A DNA stretch of 64,000 nt, taken from Pteria penguin. Lineage: Eukaryota; Mollusca; Bivalvia; Pterioida; Pteriidae. Numbering within the stretch: the stretch's first letter is position 1; each line of letters starts with the position of its first letter. Below the pieces are notes generated by a model. That model did no database searches, was not told the origin of the DNA, and saw nothing but the letters and a program-made list of their open reading frames with translations. The stretch is from positions 30,274,534 through 30,338,533 of the forward strand of contig CM068587.1 of the NCBI GenBank assembly GCA_035048485.1. The letters run 5' to 3'. This document shows, piece after piece, positions 39,001 through 54,200 of this stretch. Both the position numbers and the translations under genes were made by a program.

Positions 39001-42000
39001 AAAATGGACAAAAAGAAATATCACACGCTCAAAACATATAATAAGGATTGAAATAATAAACTACCCGGTAATATTGATATTAAATGTTTGAATACTTTAA
39101 TAAGATCAGATTTAATTCTGTGTCATTGATTTTGATTCTAAAAGGACAAAGATTGAGTGTTGTGCTTAATTAGAAGTTTGAGCCAGCTAGCCAAGAAAAT
39201 GATGACTTTTGTGGTTAATTTATTTTCATTTAAATTTTTTTATTAATCTTTCGTACTATAGTTAAATTACATATTGTTATGGTTGTAGATATGCTGGAAG
39301 GGTGGAGTTACCAGACAATCTTCAGACTTTGTTCCGACCTGTAGCCATGATGGTTCCCCATTATGAACAGATTGCTGAAATTATGCTTTTCTCTGAGGGT
39401 TTTATTGCTGCAAAATCCCTGTCACGTAAAATAGTGAATCTCTACCAACTTGCAAGTCGGCAGCTCTCCCAACAAGATCATTACGACTTCGGAATGAGGG
39501 CAATCAAATCTGTGCTTGTTATGGCAGGTCATGGCAGACATAAAGAACTTACCAAAAGGTAAAGGAAACCTGTACAGTTCATTCTCATATACTTGATATT
39601 TCATCTCAGATAAACTAATTTTTAAAGGCCCCGTTTTTATATACTGAAATGTTATTCAGTATTGGAATCAAACTCTTGACAACACAAAGCCATTTCTTGT
39701 GGTTTCTTCATGTCAACATACTGTGAGTAATCTGTTCCCATATAATTAAAGATTACATATTTGATAATTGCACAATTTTTTTCTTTTCTTTAAAAGAATT
39801 GATACTTATATTTCCTTCATTTTTTTCATATCAGGGGTGATGTCACTAAGCATTTGTCAGAGGACATGGAGTCATACATTTTGATACATTCGTTGAGGGA
39901 TGCTAATTTGCCCAAGTTTTTGGCTGAGGACGTACCTCTGTTTGAGAGTATTCTGGCTGACTTGTTTCCTGGTATACAACCACCAGAACCTGATTATGGA
40001 AATTTGGAGGTAAAAAGATGTTTATTGAGAAGAAAATGATTTCCTTCATATAACATGTCATTTATAAAGGACAGAGGTTATAAAAAATTTTGAGAATGTT
40101 CTCCATGCTCAAACTCCTATGCCATGCTCAAATATGAGAAACCTAACAAATTGAAATTACAAAGTTTCTTGAGCATCTGCTCAAAGTTGAGGATATGTTC
40201 AAATAAGACTGGTAAATATTTTGCTCAAACCCATGCTCAAATCATCTATAACCTCTACCATCTCAAACTCTAGTAGCGACTTCTACTTAGCCATTCTCAG
40301 AGTTTGAGCACAGAGTTCGGGTTGAGTATGGTAAAATCTTTTATAACCTTTGGGCAAGGTTTCGTCTTAGTAGATCATCATTTTACAGACTTATTGTAGC
40401 ATCATATTATTATTTTTCAAATATTTCCCATTTCAAGTATTTGTTGATAAGTAGTTGGAATCATAATAATTGAATTCATTTTCTTTTGTTAATACAGAAG
40501 GCAATCAATAACTCAATCAGAGAGTATGGACTGCAGAACTGGCCAACACAGGTGGAGAAAGTAAAGCAGTTCTACAATCAAATCATGGTACGTCATGGAG
40601 TCATGTTGGTGGGACCAACAGGAGGTGGTAAGACCACCGTGAGGAACATTTTACAGAAAGCCCTTATATTACTACCTACAATCATATCGCAGTCTGAGAT
40701 GGAGCATGATCGCAGGAGACAAAGTATATATGCTGTGAGTATATGTTGTATATTTCAGCTCTGTTTCTATTTATTTCATTCAAGGAATATTAAAATTTAA
40801 AATTTAACTTTATTTCAACATAAGCAAAAGAAGTGATTACTGAAGTATTGAAAATATGAAATGGCATTTTGAGTATATTCAGTTTCAAGGTTAATGCATT
40901 TGTAGTATAACATTAAGCATATAAATAGATAAAGACACTTTGAAAATATATAGCTATAAAATAAGATTATTACTGCATATTTGTATTTAGTATATGAAGT
41001 GTAAAATGCTTTAGGTTTTGAATATTGTATCTTTTTGATTCTTGTAATAGGCAAGAAAGAAAGGACATGTAGAAGTGTTCAGTATCAACCCTAAATGTGT
41101 ACAGCTTGGAGAGCTGTTTGGTGACATTGATCCAAACACTAGGGAATGGTCAGATGGACTGATTGCTAAGGCTACTAGAAAATTTTCTAAAGAATTATTA
41201 CAGCATACCCCTGATGAACAATCAAGACCTAATACCACAGCAACAGTGGGCTCAGAAGCAGTTCAAGTAAGTACTTTATAGTTTGGTGTTTGCTCTAATC
41301 AAAAGTGTTTACAAGTAAGTCTTTATTTATGAAGTGATTTTACAGATATTTACATATCAAATCTTCCTGTTAATAAATGATTGAGATGTTTGAATCTTGT
41401 TTTCTATGTTTTGTTGAAACTATGACTATATCTCTTTATGTAAAGGTTAACACTGAGGAGAATGAGCTAGATGAAGCTCAGCGTCGTGAGAATCACATAG
41501 ACTGGAGATGGCTGGTACTAGATGGTCCAGTAGACACGCTGTGGGTGGAGAATCTCAACACCGTCCTGGATGACTCAAAGGTCCTATGTCTGGCTAGCGG
41601 AGAAAGAATTAGTCTAGCTAGTGGCATGAGACTTGTGTTTGAGGTTGATAACTTATCTCAGGCCAGTCCTGCTACAATCAGTCGTTGTGCTATGGTTTAC
41701 ATGGTAAGTATTGACATATCAGTCTCTTTATAAACTGCTTAGCAGCTACACTTTTCATGATGATAGCAAGTAGGAAATCCAAGTGTTAATGCTATGCAAG
41801 TTCAAAATGAATTTAGTTTATAGTATCGTCATAGGAAAGCTTTACAGGTCATTAGGAAAGGTTTACAGGTTATAGTATTTTTCAGTAATTTGTACACATA
41901 AAATCCATCAAAATCACTGGTTCAAATTTCCTCTGATCTCGAATTCACTACTCACATTTGTGTATATGTCTCCCGGAATGATACGGCTCAAATTTCTAAA

Positions 42001-45000
42001 TCACCTCCTCAAATAATTCTTATTGAAAACCCTGTTCATTATATTTATCTTACAACTTTTACTTTCATTTTTAAGGATCCCATTGATCTTGGATGGCGAC
42101 CTTTTGTTAAGACATGGTTACAGCGTATTCCACGTGACATGCCAGAAAGTGCGAAGCGCCACCTTCAACAGTTGTTTGAGCATAGTATTGAGAAAGGTTT
42201 GAAATTTGTGCGGAAGCATCATCGATTCCTGATGATTGGTATCCCAGAGATGAACCATGTGACCACAATGTGTCATATGCTATCTGCTTACTTTGACTTT
42301 ATGTCAAAACATGGTGGATTTGGATCTCCTGGTTAGTACATTTACCATCAATAATAATCATATGTCTATTAATGTTGCATGTTTTATATCTAAACATACG
42401 TGTGTACTGTTAATTATATCTGTCTTTTTGTATGTTGCCGTATGTAAAATTTTGTTTGTTGTTTTACGCCTCCTTTAAGATTATCTCACTTACACAGTAG
42501 AGAAACATATTTGGTGTGTGGCCTTAACATTTTGTCCCATGCGATAGAAATGATCAAAGCAGTGAGGGATCTTTTATGTGCTAACATATTCCATGATACA
42601 GAGCCGCATTTTGTTCTGTCTCATCAGAAAAATAGATAAGGAGGGAGAAGAAGCATCTTAGAAAAATCTGTTGACTCCAAAGGTAGAATGCCAGATATCA
42701 GATTAGAAGTCCAGTCTGCCATACCACTGAACCAACATGTTTGTCAGCCTCTCACACACCAAGTCTCTCATGCTTTAAGTATCCTCACAAGGGACCCATT
42801 ATATGTTCCTTGGATCACTATGCTTTGTTTATAATTTTAATTGTACTTTCTTAATTTTCTGTTTCTGTGTGCATTATGATTAAATCTATGCATGTTTTTG
42901 ATATTTGAAGGAGACTGTCTTTATTGAATATATATATATGTACATGTCTCCACATGTGTTACATCTAAATCATATGTTTACTTGTTTAGATAATTCATGG
43001 ACAAGTAAGTAAAACAAGTCCATAGTTCAAACACTACACTTCATTCTTACAGATTTTCAATATTTTGTTTGAAATTTAATTTTAGATAATTGATAGAGCT
43101 GTCCACTGATGGCCACCTTCTTTCTGCATTTTGTCACAATAATTTTTGTTTCATTTCCTTTTTTTAATTTATATTTTATTGTGTCTATTTTTAGAGTTCT
43201 TCTGTTTGTCTTAAATTCTTACTAAAGGCACTAGGTTTGAGTGAATGCTACTCATGTACAATAATTATGTGTTTATTTATGATTTGTTACTTATAGATTT
43301 TTCTATTACCTCTGAATAAAAATAATAGAAGTAGAATACAATAATATTTTAAGGTGTAACAATTAAATAATGAAGGTTTTATATCAGTATTTCTGTATGT
43401 GATTTAGATAAGGAAGATTCCATGGCAGAAAGTGATAAGAGATCAGAGAGTCGATCCTCCAGTAGAAGCTCTTCCAGGGCATCACGCTTTAATAAATACA
43501 AGAAAAAGGGAGTCAAAAAACCTTCCTCTAAATCAAAAGATGTCACCTTTAAATCTGAAGAAACACAATCCACGAAGAGTCAAAGGTAAGGATAGATTTA
43601 TGTCTGTTTTTATGTCAGTTAGATTTAAGTCTGTAATTATGTATAGATGTAACCTTTTATCTTCTCTGTGCTATGTTTCTTCATCAGAATTAATCATTGT
43701 TGGACACACATATAGCATAAAGTATATACATCTAAAGTAAATATGTAATGAGTGACGAAATCTGTATAAAAATAAACCCAGTATTGTTATATTACCTTAG
43801 ATATCCATAAGAGGAAGTTTGTTTTCAAATCAATTATTAAAGCACTACTGATCACTTCTATGTATAAAAGTATGTACATTTATCTCAAAAGCTCAACTGG
43901 AAGTTTCCGAGGTTTACGGTAAATATGACGGTGTTTGTAGGTCACCATGAGACATGCTGACATGAGACGTCTGGAAGTGATGTGTTGATATTTCACTCGC
44001 ATTCACATCTATGTCACAGTGTACTGTGTGATGCATGCCACTCTAAAATCAGAAAATGTTTATTATCTCTGATGTTTTCAAGTTTCTTTGTATGTACAGT
44101 GCAATACTTACAGAGGTTAACAAGGCATTTTTGGCATGAATTTGCAGTCAACCATTATTATTTCACTCTTTCTACTAATATTGAGTTGTGCATTTTGATT
44201 GTTTTACATGATGAATACTAACTAATTTATTTTCAACTTTTGACGGAGTAATTGTCAACACATTATAGTAAATTGTGAAATAAAATCTTATTTTTATAAA
44301 AAATATTTTTATTAGATAAATGTGCACATTATACCATAGTAAATTTACATTTTTCATATATATGATTTACTCAACAATAGTCATGGTATAAAGACTAAAT
44401 ATTTGGATATAGAATTGATCCTTCCATTTCGCAGATAATTTGTCAAATTGCGTGACGTCACAATATATTTTCAATGTTTGTCTGAGGTATGACCGAGGTG
44501 TAAAGTATTTTGACGTCATCTGATATGACAGTTTTTCGAGCGTTAAAGGAAGAATTAATTCTAGTACCTCAGTGATTAATTGATCATATGTCATATTGAC
44601 TATTATTATGTAATTTGAGTTTTTATGTGATGAATTGTTGTGGAAACTTAAAGTATATTTAAAACAGTGCATTTATTTCTTCTTTGCAAAATCATTAAAT
44701 GCAAGAGGTTAGAAATTGTGGTTGACAAGGATTGGCTATGTCATTGTATATTAGAAAATTAAAACAAAGTGAATTTCAGGATTAGCATTGTAGAATAGTA
44801 GTTTAACTTAGTATTCAAAACATATATACATTATGATTATGCTATGTCTATTATACACTACCTACATTTTGCACTATATACAATATATACTATACATTAT
44901 GCACTGTTACATTATACACTATATTCATTATACACTATATACAGTATACACTATACATTATATACTATATACATTATATATCGTATAGATTATACACTAT

Positions 45001-45218
45001 ATACTGTACATTATATCATGGATGTATCGGTTAAACTAGATAAAGTTAAATGTCTAATAAAATCTTCCTAAACCTATGGGAAGTTAATGTAATTCAAATG
45101 AATAGAATTTATTAGTTTAAGATAAACTACACTTCTCTGATTGTAGTACATGTACTTAGATTATTCACCATATACATTATACAACATAGATTCATGATAC
45201 ATTGTATGCATTATACAC

Positions 45219-45276
<58 letters not shown>

Positions 45277-48200
45277 CAATACATTGTACACTTTATACAT
45301 ATTATACACTATACATCATACAGTTTGCTGATTAAATTTTCTATTTACAGGACTGAAAAACAGTACTATTTGCAAAAGCATCCAAACCAATTAATTACTT
45401 TCATTGGAAAGCTTTTTGTGTTTGCCTATACGTGGAGCATGGGTGGTATGTTCAAACGCCAGGAAGATGCTGATGAAGATGATAATGTGAACAGACGTGG
45501 GCAAGATAAAATGGAGCGAGACCTTAATATTTGTAATGAGTTTGACAACTTTATGCATGAACTATTTGAGGTGGAACCACCACTTGGTAAGCTGACTACA
45601 TGTATTACAAAATGCTTACATGTATATTATATATCATACAGAGATTACTGTGTTTAATAATTTTGTTTGATTTACTACTTTATAAACATATTTGACAAGG
45701 TGATTTTCACTTAGAAAATGATGGAAATATGTAATGTAAATTGATCATGGTAAGGAACATAAATGAATTGAGAATTATTCTCTTTCATTTACATGTAGGA
45801 GTGTGTCTTTACTAGTCGGGATGGTAAATCTGGTCGTGAGGTAAACATGGATGGTTCATCAAAATTATATTACATAAATAGATTTTAAAATGTCCATTGG
45901 CATACAGTTTAAAGAGATACTGTTCTTTCAAGTTGTGTAGTTAAAATTACTTGCAATGGTCAGTGAGAAAACGAAAATAACAATCGTCAGGATATACTGT
46001 GCATACAGATTTACCCTCTACACCAGTATGATTCTGATGCATATACCCTTCGCTATTTATTTTCCTTCAGGAGTGCGACTTCCCACAGGCAACAAGAGTA
46101 TATATGCTTACTTTATTGATATGGAATCTGGAAACTTCGTACCCTGGGAAGTCTTGGTACCCAAAACTCGATCACTGATAGAGAAGGGAGCTGTGATCAC
46201 CATAGGAGAGACCATGGGAGTGTCAGCAAGTCACAAGAAGAAGAGAGAAGAGGCAGAAATCACCCCGACCGTGGACCTCATTAGATTCTCCTTTATCACT
46301 GGTTTACTGATAGTCAATAAACAACCTGTTCTCCTCACAGGTTTGTAGTCCGTAATGTTTAGGATTCTGTATTAATGTAGATGCCTTATAGGAATTGCTT
46401 TTACTGTCTGTCTCTTAGTCCGTCAGCACTTTGGTTGTGATGAGATAACTCAAAACGTTTTCAACAAATAAGTTTCATGCTTCACATATATATAGATGCA
46501 GATTGATTGGAGACAACATGCAAATAGATTTTAGAGTCAAAGGTCACAGTCATACAGTAGAGGCCTTCATGGCTTTTTCATTCTTATGGCCCACTTGGGT
46601 AATATATCGACTCTCTGACCAGGAAGCTTAATTTATTAATTAACTAGATTAAAATATTAACATTAAGCGATGATAAACATTTTCTAAATGGATAAGTAAG
46701 ATGTACTCTCAGATGTTGTCCGAGTTAGAAGAGTTGATGCTTGTGAAATATTGTATGTTGTAAGAAAGTTTATGTGGCACTCGTATACAGTTTAAGGTTT
46801 GTGAGACATTTAGGAGAGGTCTATCACATTGTTCTAAATTTCCTTGTTATGTATTAGACAGATACTGTCACCATGTCAGTGTGAAATAATTTTGTTTTGA
46901 TGTAAAACAAAAACTAAATGAAAGTGATACCCAGTTTGTGACATTAGACAAAGTTTGTGAGGTACTGTTTAAAAAGGAGCTTTTGTAATGCAGAATAACC
47001 TCAGAATTTGTGTGATTTCTCCCTTGAGGACTTGGTTTGGCTGTAAATGAATCAAAAGGACATTATAACATAGGACAAGTTGTATGTTTTTCTTACAGGA
47101 GAATCAGGAGTAGGGAAATCTGCTATAATCAATCATATGCTGGAGAACATGAGTAAAGATGGTGGTACATCGACCAAGAGTGGTACAGTCTTAGGTAGCA
47201 TCCTAAACTACTCTGACAAATCAAACCTCCTACTAGAGAATATTACAAAGCTGACAGATGGTGACGGGGAGGAGGAAAGTAAGAGCATCGACATCCTGCT
47301 CGGTACTGCCAAACCCAAAACTTCCACTGGAATCATCAGTTCTATGATACAGTTCAGTGCTCAGACTCTGTCGTCACGGTTACAATCGCATATTATGATC
47401 AAACTGATCAAGAAGGGAAAGGACTCGTATGGGGCTCCTAAAGGCAGGAAGAAAATAGTGTTTGTAGATGATCTGAACATGCCAGCTCAGGAGATGTATG
47501 GGGCACAGCCTCCTCTTGAGCTTCTGAGACAGTTTCTAGAGCTAGGAGGCTTCTATGATACCACCAACCTCTGCTGGTTTGTAAGTAGACAGATGACTGG
47601 ATTACCTAGGTACAACAGTGAAAAAACATACTTTTTCATGCCTATATTATTTCAGTATCGATTAATAAGGTCCAACATACAAAAATAGGGGCAGAAGCGC
47701 TAATGCATTGTTAAGTTTTCTTTATGACATAGTATTTTTAAATGAATAAGAATTTTTGCTGTAAAGGTAAATGGGGCAATAAATAAACAAAGGAACACTC
47801 TTTACATTATATTCATAGAAGTATATGTTGCAGTAATAAGTTAGAAAAAAAATTTGTAAGATATATATGAGATGCCTGTAAGATGTGGAAGTTTGTGACA
47901 ACTCTTCCTTGTTTACTTGGTCGCTTTGTGTTTGATATTATTTCAAATTGAATGTGATTTCTGTATTTTTCGCAGGATATCTATGATGTAAATATTGTAG
48001 CAGCTTGTGGGCCAACAGGTGGAGGACGAAATCAAATAAGTCCTCGACTCCTTAAACATTTCTGGTGCGTAAGACTTCACAGCTGAAGTTATTATCCATG
48101 CAATTTGATAAAACTATTGTCGTTACAAATCTGTTCTTGTTTCATATGTTTAGTAAAAGATTACAAGTGAAAAAATGTGCAAGTATTTTTAAGCCTTTAT

Positions 48201-51200
48201 TTTAATCAACAGTGTGGAAAGTTGTGATTATTTGAATCAATTCCTGAGGTGTCTGATGCTTATATGATAGTTTTGTGTTTTGCAGTCCCCCTTTTAAAAT
48301 GTTTCAAACAGTTTGTATAAAGTTTATAATTGGTCATCTGTCAGACATTGTCTCTCATATTTTTTTAATTATATAATGATATTGACATGTAACACCTCAT
48401 GCATTCCTTGGAACTCTGCATTAAGTTCTGTTTTATTCTATATTTACAGTACATTCTCTCTTCCTACTCCTTCAACAAGATCATTACAACACATTTACCA
48501 GGTACAGCTGGGTAGATTTTTCCAGGAGGGTGAGTTTGCTACGGAGGTGACAGAGTTACAGCTACCTCTAGTGTCTGCCGCTATAGCTGTGTATTACAGG
48601 ATGTGCAGCAGCATGTTGCCTACCCCTACTAAATCTCACTATACCTTTAACCTGCGAGATCTTTCCAAGGTCATTCAAGGGTTGCTCCAGGCTCATGAGA
48701 CAGTCATTGTCAGCAAGGACAATATGGCACAATTATTTGCTCACGAGTCAACTCGAGTATTCCATGATAGACTTATCAGCCATGAGGATAGAGACATATT
48801 CTTCCAGTTTCTGTCTGATAACCTGCATGATTATTTCAAGGTAATTTCTAAATGCATACATGACGAAAGTAAAAGTTTAGAGCACTGCAGAATTAATTTT
48901 TAAAACCTGTTGATAAATTTTGTATAATTGGATCCAGAAATGTAATATCTTTTTATTATAGAATTTATAACAACATCAGTACCAATGATATTTTCAAACC
49001 TGTAGAATAGGAGAATCTAGGGCATATAGCTCTGTCCTGTCAGTCAGTTTGTCTCTCTCACAGTCTGCCTGCAAGCACTGACATAAGTTTTGAATGTTTA
49101 GAGAGAGGGCTTTTATATTCTACATTAGTACATATGTTTTTGTGACAGGACCTTTTCCATTTGTGTCCTGATTGTTGGTTTTGGAGACTTCACTTTGATC
49201 CAGACTATTTTTACTAATTCCTTCATTAAAATATAATTTTTTTATCCTTTTATGTCTTTATAATAATTATCAGTAGGCATTGATTGTTTGTCATAGATTA
49301 GAAAAAAATAGAGTAAAATCTAGCATTCATATTATTTTAGGTAAAGTGGTCTAAGGAGAAGTTGATGAATGAGCAGGTGCTATTTGGGGATTTCTTTGAT
49401 ATACAGCAACAGAAATCTGGTGCGGTGTACCACTCCATGTCTGACAGAAAGAAGCTAGCCACCATATTGGAGGAGTATTATATGCGAATGAACTATGGTA
49501 GTAGCAAGGTAATTACATGTTTACATGGGTGAAGTACATACATATAATATACAATTATTTATACCAGCCATAATCACTGTAATGTTTATATCTCTACTGT
49601 AAGCATGACTGGGGGGCATTAAGTGTTTGCTTACACTGCCGTCATTCAGTCATACAAATGGTTTCCAGATGATAACTAAAATTCTTTGCATCTTACCCAA
49701 AGCAATTTCGCTATATGAATACTTATTAGAAGGAGAAGTAACTTATTAATTTTTGGGTCAGTAGGTCAGAGTCACCACTGTTTAAAATAGACTGAAATTC
49801 TTGGTTTCAAGTACCATGCATCCTATACAAACCAAATTTGGATATATCGATACATTTTGTACGTTCCAAAAGGGAAAGATGCATGTTGACTTTTGGGGTC
49901 AAAAGTCAAGGTCACTACTGGTCAATACAGTACATCCAATATAAATCATTTTTGGGATGTATTAAGTCCTATTGAAAGGAGAGGATGCCTATTGATTTAA
50001 GGGACAAACGTCAGATACAAATTTGCCAGCATGGAGCATACATTAATATTACAAACATTCTCTAGTTTAATTCCCTTAAATATACTAGCTCTTTTTTATT
50101 CTTTATTTATATCTATATTTAAAAATTACAATTTTGAGTGAAAGATGTTTTGTACGTTTTTGATGAATACAAAGATTGTGACTTGCTTCAGCAATATGGA
50201 TGAACCAATAAGAAACAGTTCTAGGATTTAGTATAACAAGAAAATTATGTTAATTACACAGTAAAGTAATGATCTAGATTAGAAATGCCATTTCATAAAA
50301 AGAATGTGGAATGTATCTGGGAACATAGACATTTGAAAGCTAAAGTAGACATTTGAAAGCTAAGGATGGGGTTTCACATCAATGTATAAATATCTAGTTG
50401 ACTGAAAAATATCCTGATGTTAATATAAATATGATGACAAAAGACAAACTTGATATCACATATCATTTCACTGTAGGAACTTTCCTCAAGAATAAGCATG
50501 CAGGAAATAATTGATAGCTTGTTATTTCAGACGGATGAACCTGTTCAGATTCATGTATCGGTATATAATTGGTTTATTCCTCGTTTTGTTGTAGTTGGTA
50601 TATTTTATTTGTTATAAGGATCGGTGTAGGGTCATTGGAAACAGATTAATGCTTTGATAATGAGCTTTATGGACAGATACTAATATTGATATTCAGTTAT
50701 ATCTCATTGATGCTTCCGTGCTGGCCATAGTCATTGCAGCACATTTTCTAAGAATGAAAGAGTGAATCGCAGACATATAAAAAAGGAATGTGATGTTGAG
50801 TTTCAGTAATATGTAATAAAAGTAAAGGTAAAAAAGGTGTATGTGTGTTAAAAACCTGGGATCTGTTTAAAGCAAAACATTGATATACTTTGAACAATAT
50901 GTCTACAGTGACACCTGCCTCAATGGTCACATGAAACCTGCCTCAGTGATCATGTGAATCTGCCTCATTGATCGCATGAAACCTTCCTTAATGGTCATGT
51001 CATACCTGCCTCATTGGTCAGGTGGAACCTTCCTTAATGGTAACATGAAACCTGCTTCAGTGGTCATGTTAAACCTGCCTTAGTGGTCAGGTGGAACCTT
51101 CCTCAATGGTCACATGAAATCTGCCTCAGTGGTCATGTGAAGCTTACCTTAGTGGTCACCTCTATAAAGAGGTCATCTGCTTGTAATGGTCAGTTTTTTA

Positions 51201-54200
51201 GATATCCAGATTCTATGTTTCGTTCTTGGGAAGTAAGCCCTTTAACGAGGACCACCTCTTCAAGTCTTCCCTTGGGTGGCCTGTATATACACAGGTTTGA
51301 CTATATTTCATGTCAGCTACACAATTCCCAGGACAAAGATAGAGAGTATACATAAAGATATTTTCGACTTATATGCTGTGTCTTGTACATGTATTGTTAT
51401 GATTACTGTTTCACATCAAGATGTTATATTGATATATAGAGAATGATCTTTTATGACACAGGTGTCAAGAAGATTTGTAATGGTAGGAACTTGGTTACTA
51501 AGGACACTTGTATATAATGCTTTGTCAACATCACAATACATGTAGATTACAAATGATTAATTCAACAATGAACCTTAATGAAAAAAGCTGTGTATACACA
51601 TATCCTACTAAACATTATTGCTGATATTTATGTGTATGTCACCATATTCAGTCAGATACTGCTAATGCTATAGTCAAATTTTAAAATTGATTTTAACACA
51701 AACCTCCCTCCCCTTCTCCTTTTCCTATATCAATTTGAGGTGAAAATGTAATAAATGAATCCCCATGATACTTGTTTTTCAAAGAAGTTTTCATTTTCAC
51801 AATAGTTGTTTCCATTGCTTCAAAGTGAAGCAGTTTTTATATCAGTAACATGGTTTGCTTGTTATTTGTGACATGATAAAGGAATTAGTACCAAATGAAG
51901 TGTGAAAACATCAAAATATTGTCGACTAATCAATTGATATACATAAATCCTTAGTACAGTATAGAACATAGCTTTTAAATCTGTAAAATCTTGATTTAAT
52001 TGATATATGATTTATTCATGAAATTTTTAAAGATTAAGTAGGATAGTTTTCAGAATATTAAGTTGTAATTTGGTTTGGGTTGATAAAAGCTTTTAAATAA
52101 TTTGTGAATAACTTAAGAATTAGGCCTTAAGTATATACATTGTAGTAGTATAACTACCCATTTACCTCATGGATTTTCATTTTGAACATGTTTAGATTTA
52201 TTTTGATATAAGAATCTTTAGGGAAAAGTTATTAAATGGCTATAAATGAATTCTGTATGCATGCACTGAAGAATGATTGATACACTTAGATTAAATAAAA
52301 TATTATATATCTTGTTAACACATTATACAATACTGATAAAATAATATCTGTACATTGTGTCTCACATCCTCAAATATAATTTGAACATCAGGAAAATAAT
52401 AGAGGGAAAGTTTAAAATATTGCTACTAAGATCTTAGTAAGTGTAAAGTAATACAAGTAGGTGAATGAACAAATATTTCAAGTCCAATTTTTGATTTGTA
52501 TTTCAGCTTGTGCATATTTTACTTTACAGTTAATATCATATTTTAGATTATGTTTTTTTCTTTGTACATGCAAGAGCTTGTTTAAGCATTTCATTTCAAA
52601 TATCTGTTCGTAAATAGTTGAGTCAAGAGAGAGCACTATATTTACAAGACGTAAGTTACTATTCTGTTATCACTCTCTGTAAAGCGCAGCTTCTAAATCA
52701 GTACCAGCTTTAGTGTTGTCATGGATTAACAGAAGAATTGATTTAATAAATCAGATGAAATGAATGCATGTTTTGCATTGGTCTTAATAAATGTCATAAC
52801 TTTCAAATAAATATTTTAGATTTTGAACACTGAAAGGTAGTTTTGAACGAGGATAAAAGTGTTGGTAAATACTCAGTACTTGTTTATACCAATGCTGTTA
52901 ACTTCCTTTTTCATAGCCTGTAACATGAAAGTTCAGCAATAGCCCAGAATTTTGTAGTTTGTACTCTTATTGCCCTTCTCTGTATATGCGATCTTCCTGA
53001 ATATTGAATATCTATGAATATTTTCTTACACAAATCGCAAAAGAAAAAACTTGTTCATTAGCTACATGTTTGTAAATACCTGAGAGATATCTATGGCAAC
53101 ATTTCTCAATGATATCACAGTCAACTGGGCTGAAGGATAGGCACATTTTTATGGGTGACTGCTCTCACAACCCTCACTTTCTATAAAAGGTGCAAGGAAA
53201 CATCTTGTAGACATCACACTTTTATCATGGCTGAATGCCCTGGATGCTTAATGTAAATATTGTAATGTCTGATTACACATAATTAGAAATTGACCCTGAG
53301 TTGCTTTCCCCAAAAGAGATGACAAGAAATGAAGCTGATGCTTAGGTATGTCTTGGCACGATAAGCAAGAAAGATAACTTTTATAATGAAATTATATCAA
53401 GTAAGAAAGATAACTCTTGTTCATAAAATTAAAATCAATTTAATTGTTGAAATTGGTTTGAATAATTACAGCCTGTTAACATTTCTAAGGTATAGTATCT
53501 AATCATGTCCTGAATATTCACACCATGTTTTATCTTCCTCAGTCACTGTATCGTTATTTGTACGTTTGATCATTTTTACCAGTAAATGATTGCATAATTC
53601 ACATGTTCCTGTTTGTTCCTTTACACATACCCCATATTGATTTACAGTTAGTTTGATGTCAGCCTTGATAATACTGGTATCAACATTCAGTTGTTGATTT
53701 TCTGCACACCATCTAATGTTAGTTCTGCGATAGTTAACAGAATGTGTTGGATAAACATTAATTTAGAATAGGCAAAATAACATATGTTATTGGTGTTGAT
53801 TTCAGGATGTCTTCTAATAAAAGTTATAAAAATATTAACTGTGAAATGAATTTTTAATTGAATTATTTTGTTCTGTGTACAATTATGTACAAAGTTACTA
53901 AAAGATTGTCAGGTAAGTGTTTATTAAAAAAAAAACTAGGTCACACAAAAGATGTTGAATTTTCAAATTTTCTCATTACAGTGTACTGTAAAGGAACATC
54001 AGTGAAACTGAAAAGAATGCTATCAGACTTGTTTGTCATAGATATTTGAATGTGTTGATATAAATAGAAGTTTATGGCAGATTATCAAAAATATTAGATA
54101 TTCCATAGTGACAGCATTTTGCTAGTATTTTCCTACAGAGAAACAATCATCAGAATGATGTAAAAACTGCCAAAGATTTTATTCTTATAGTGAAATGATA

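Noticed and set aside
43432..43740. Arg/Asp-rich open frame over exon 44
   Set aside because: Wrong frame; the frame joined by splice phases gives the Ser/Arg/Lys-rich insert.
44844..45300. Tyr/Ile/Thr-rich open frames
   Set aside because: Translation of TATACAC and TA simple repeats.
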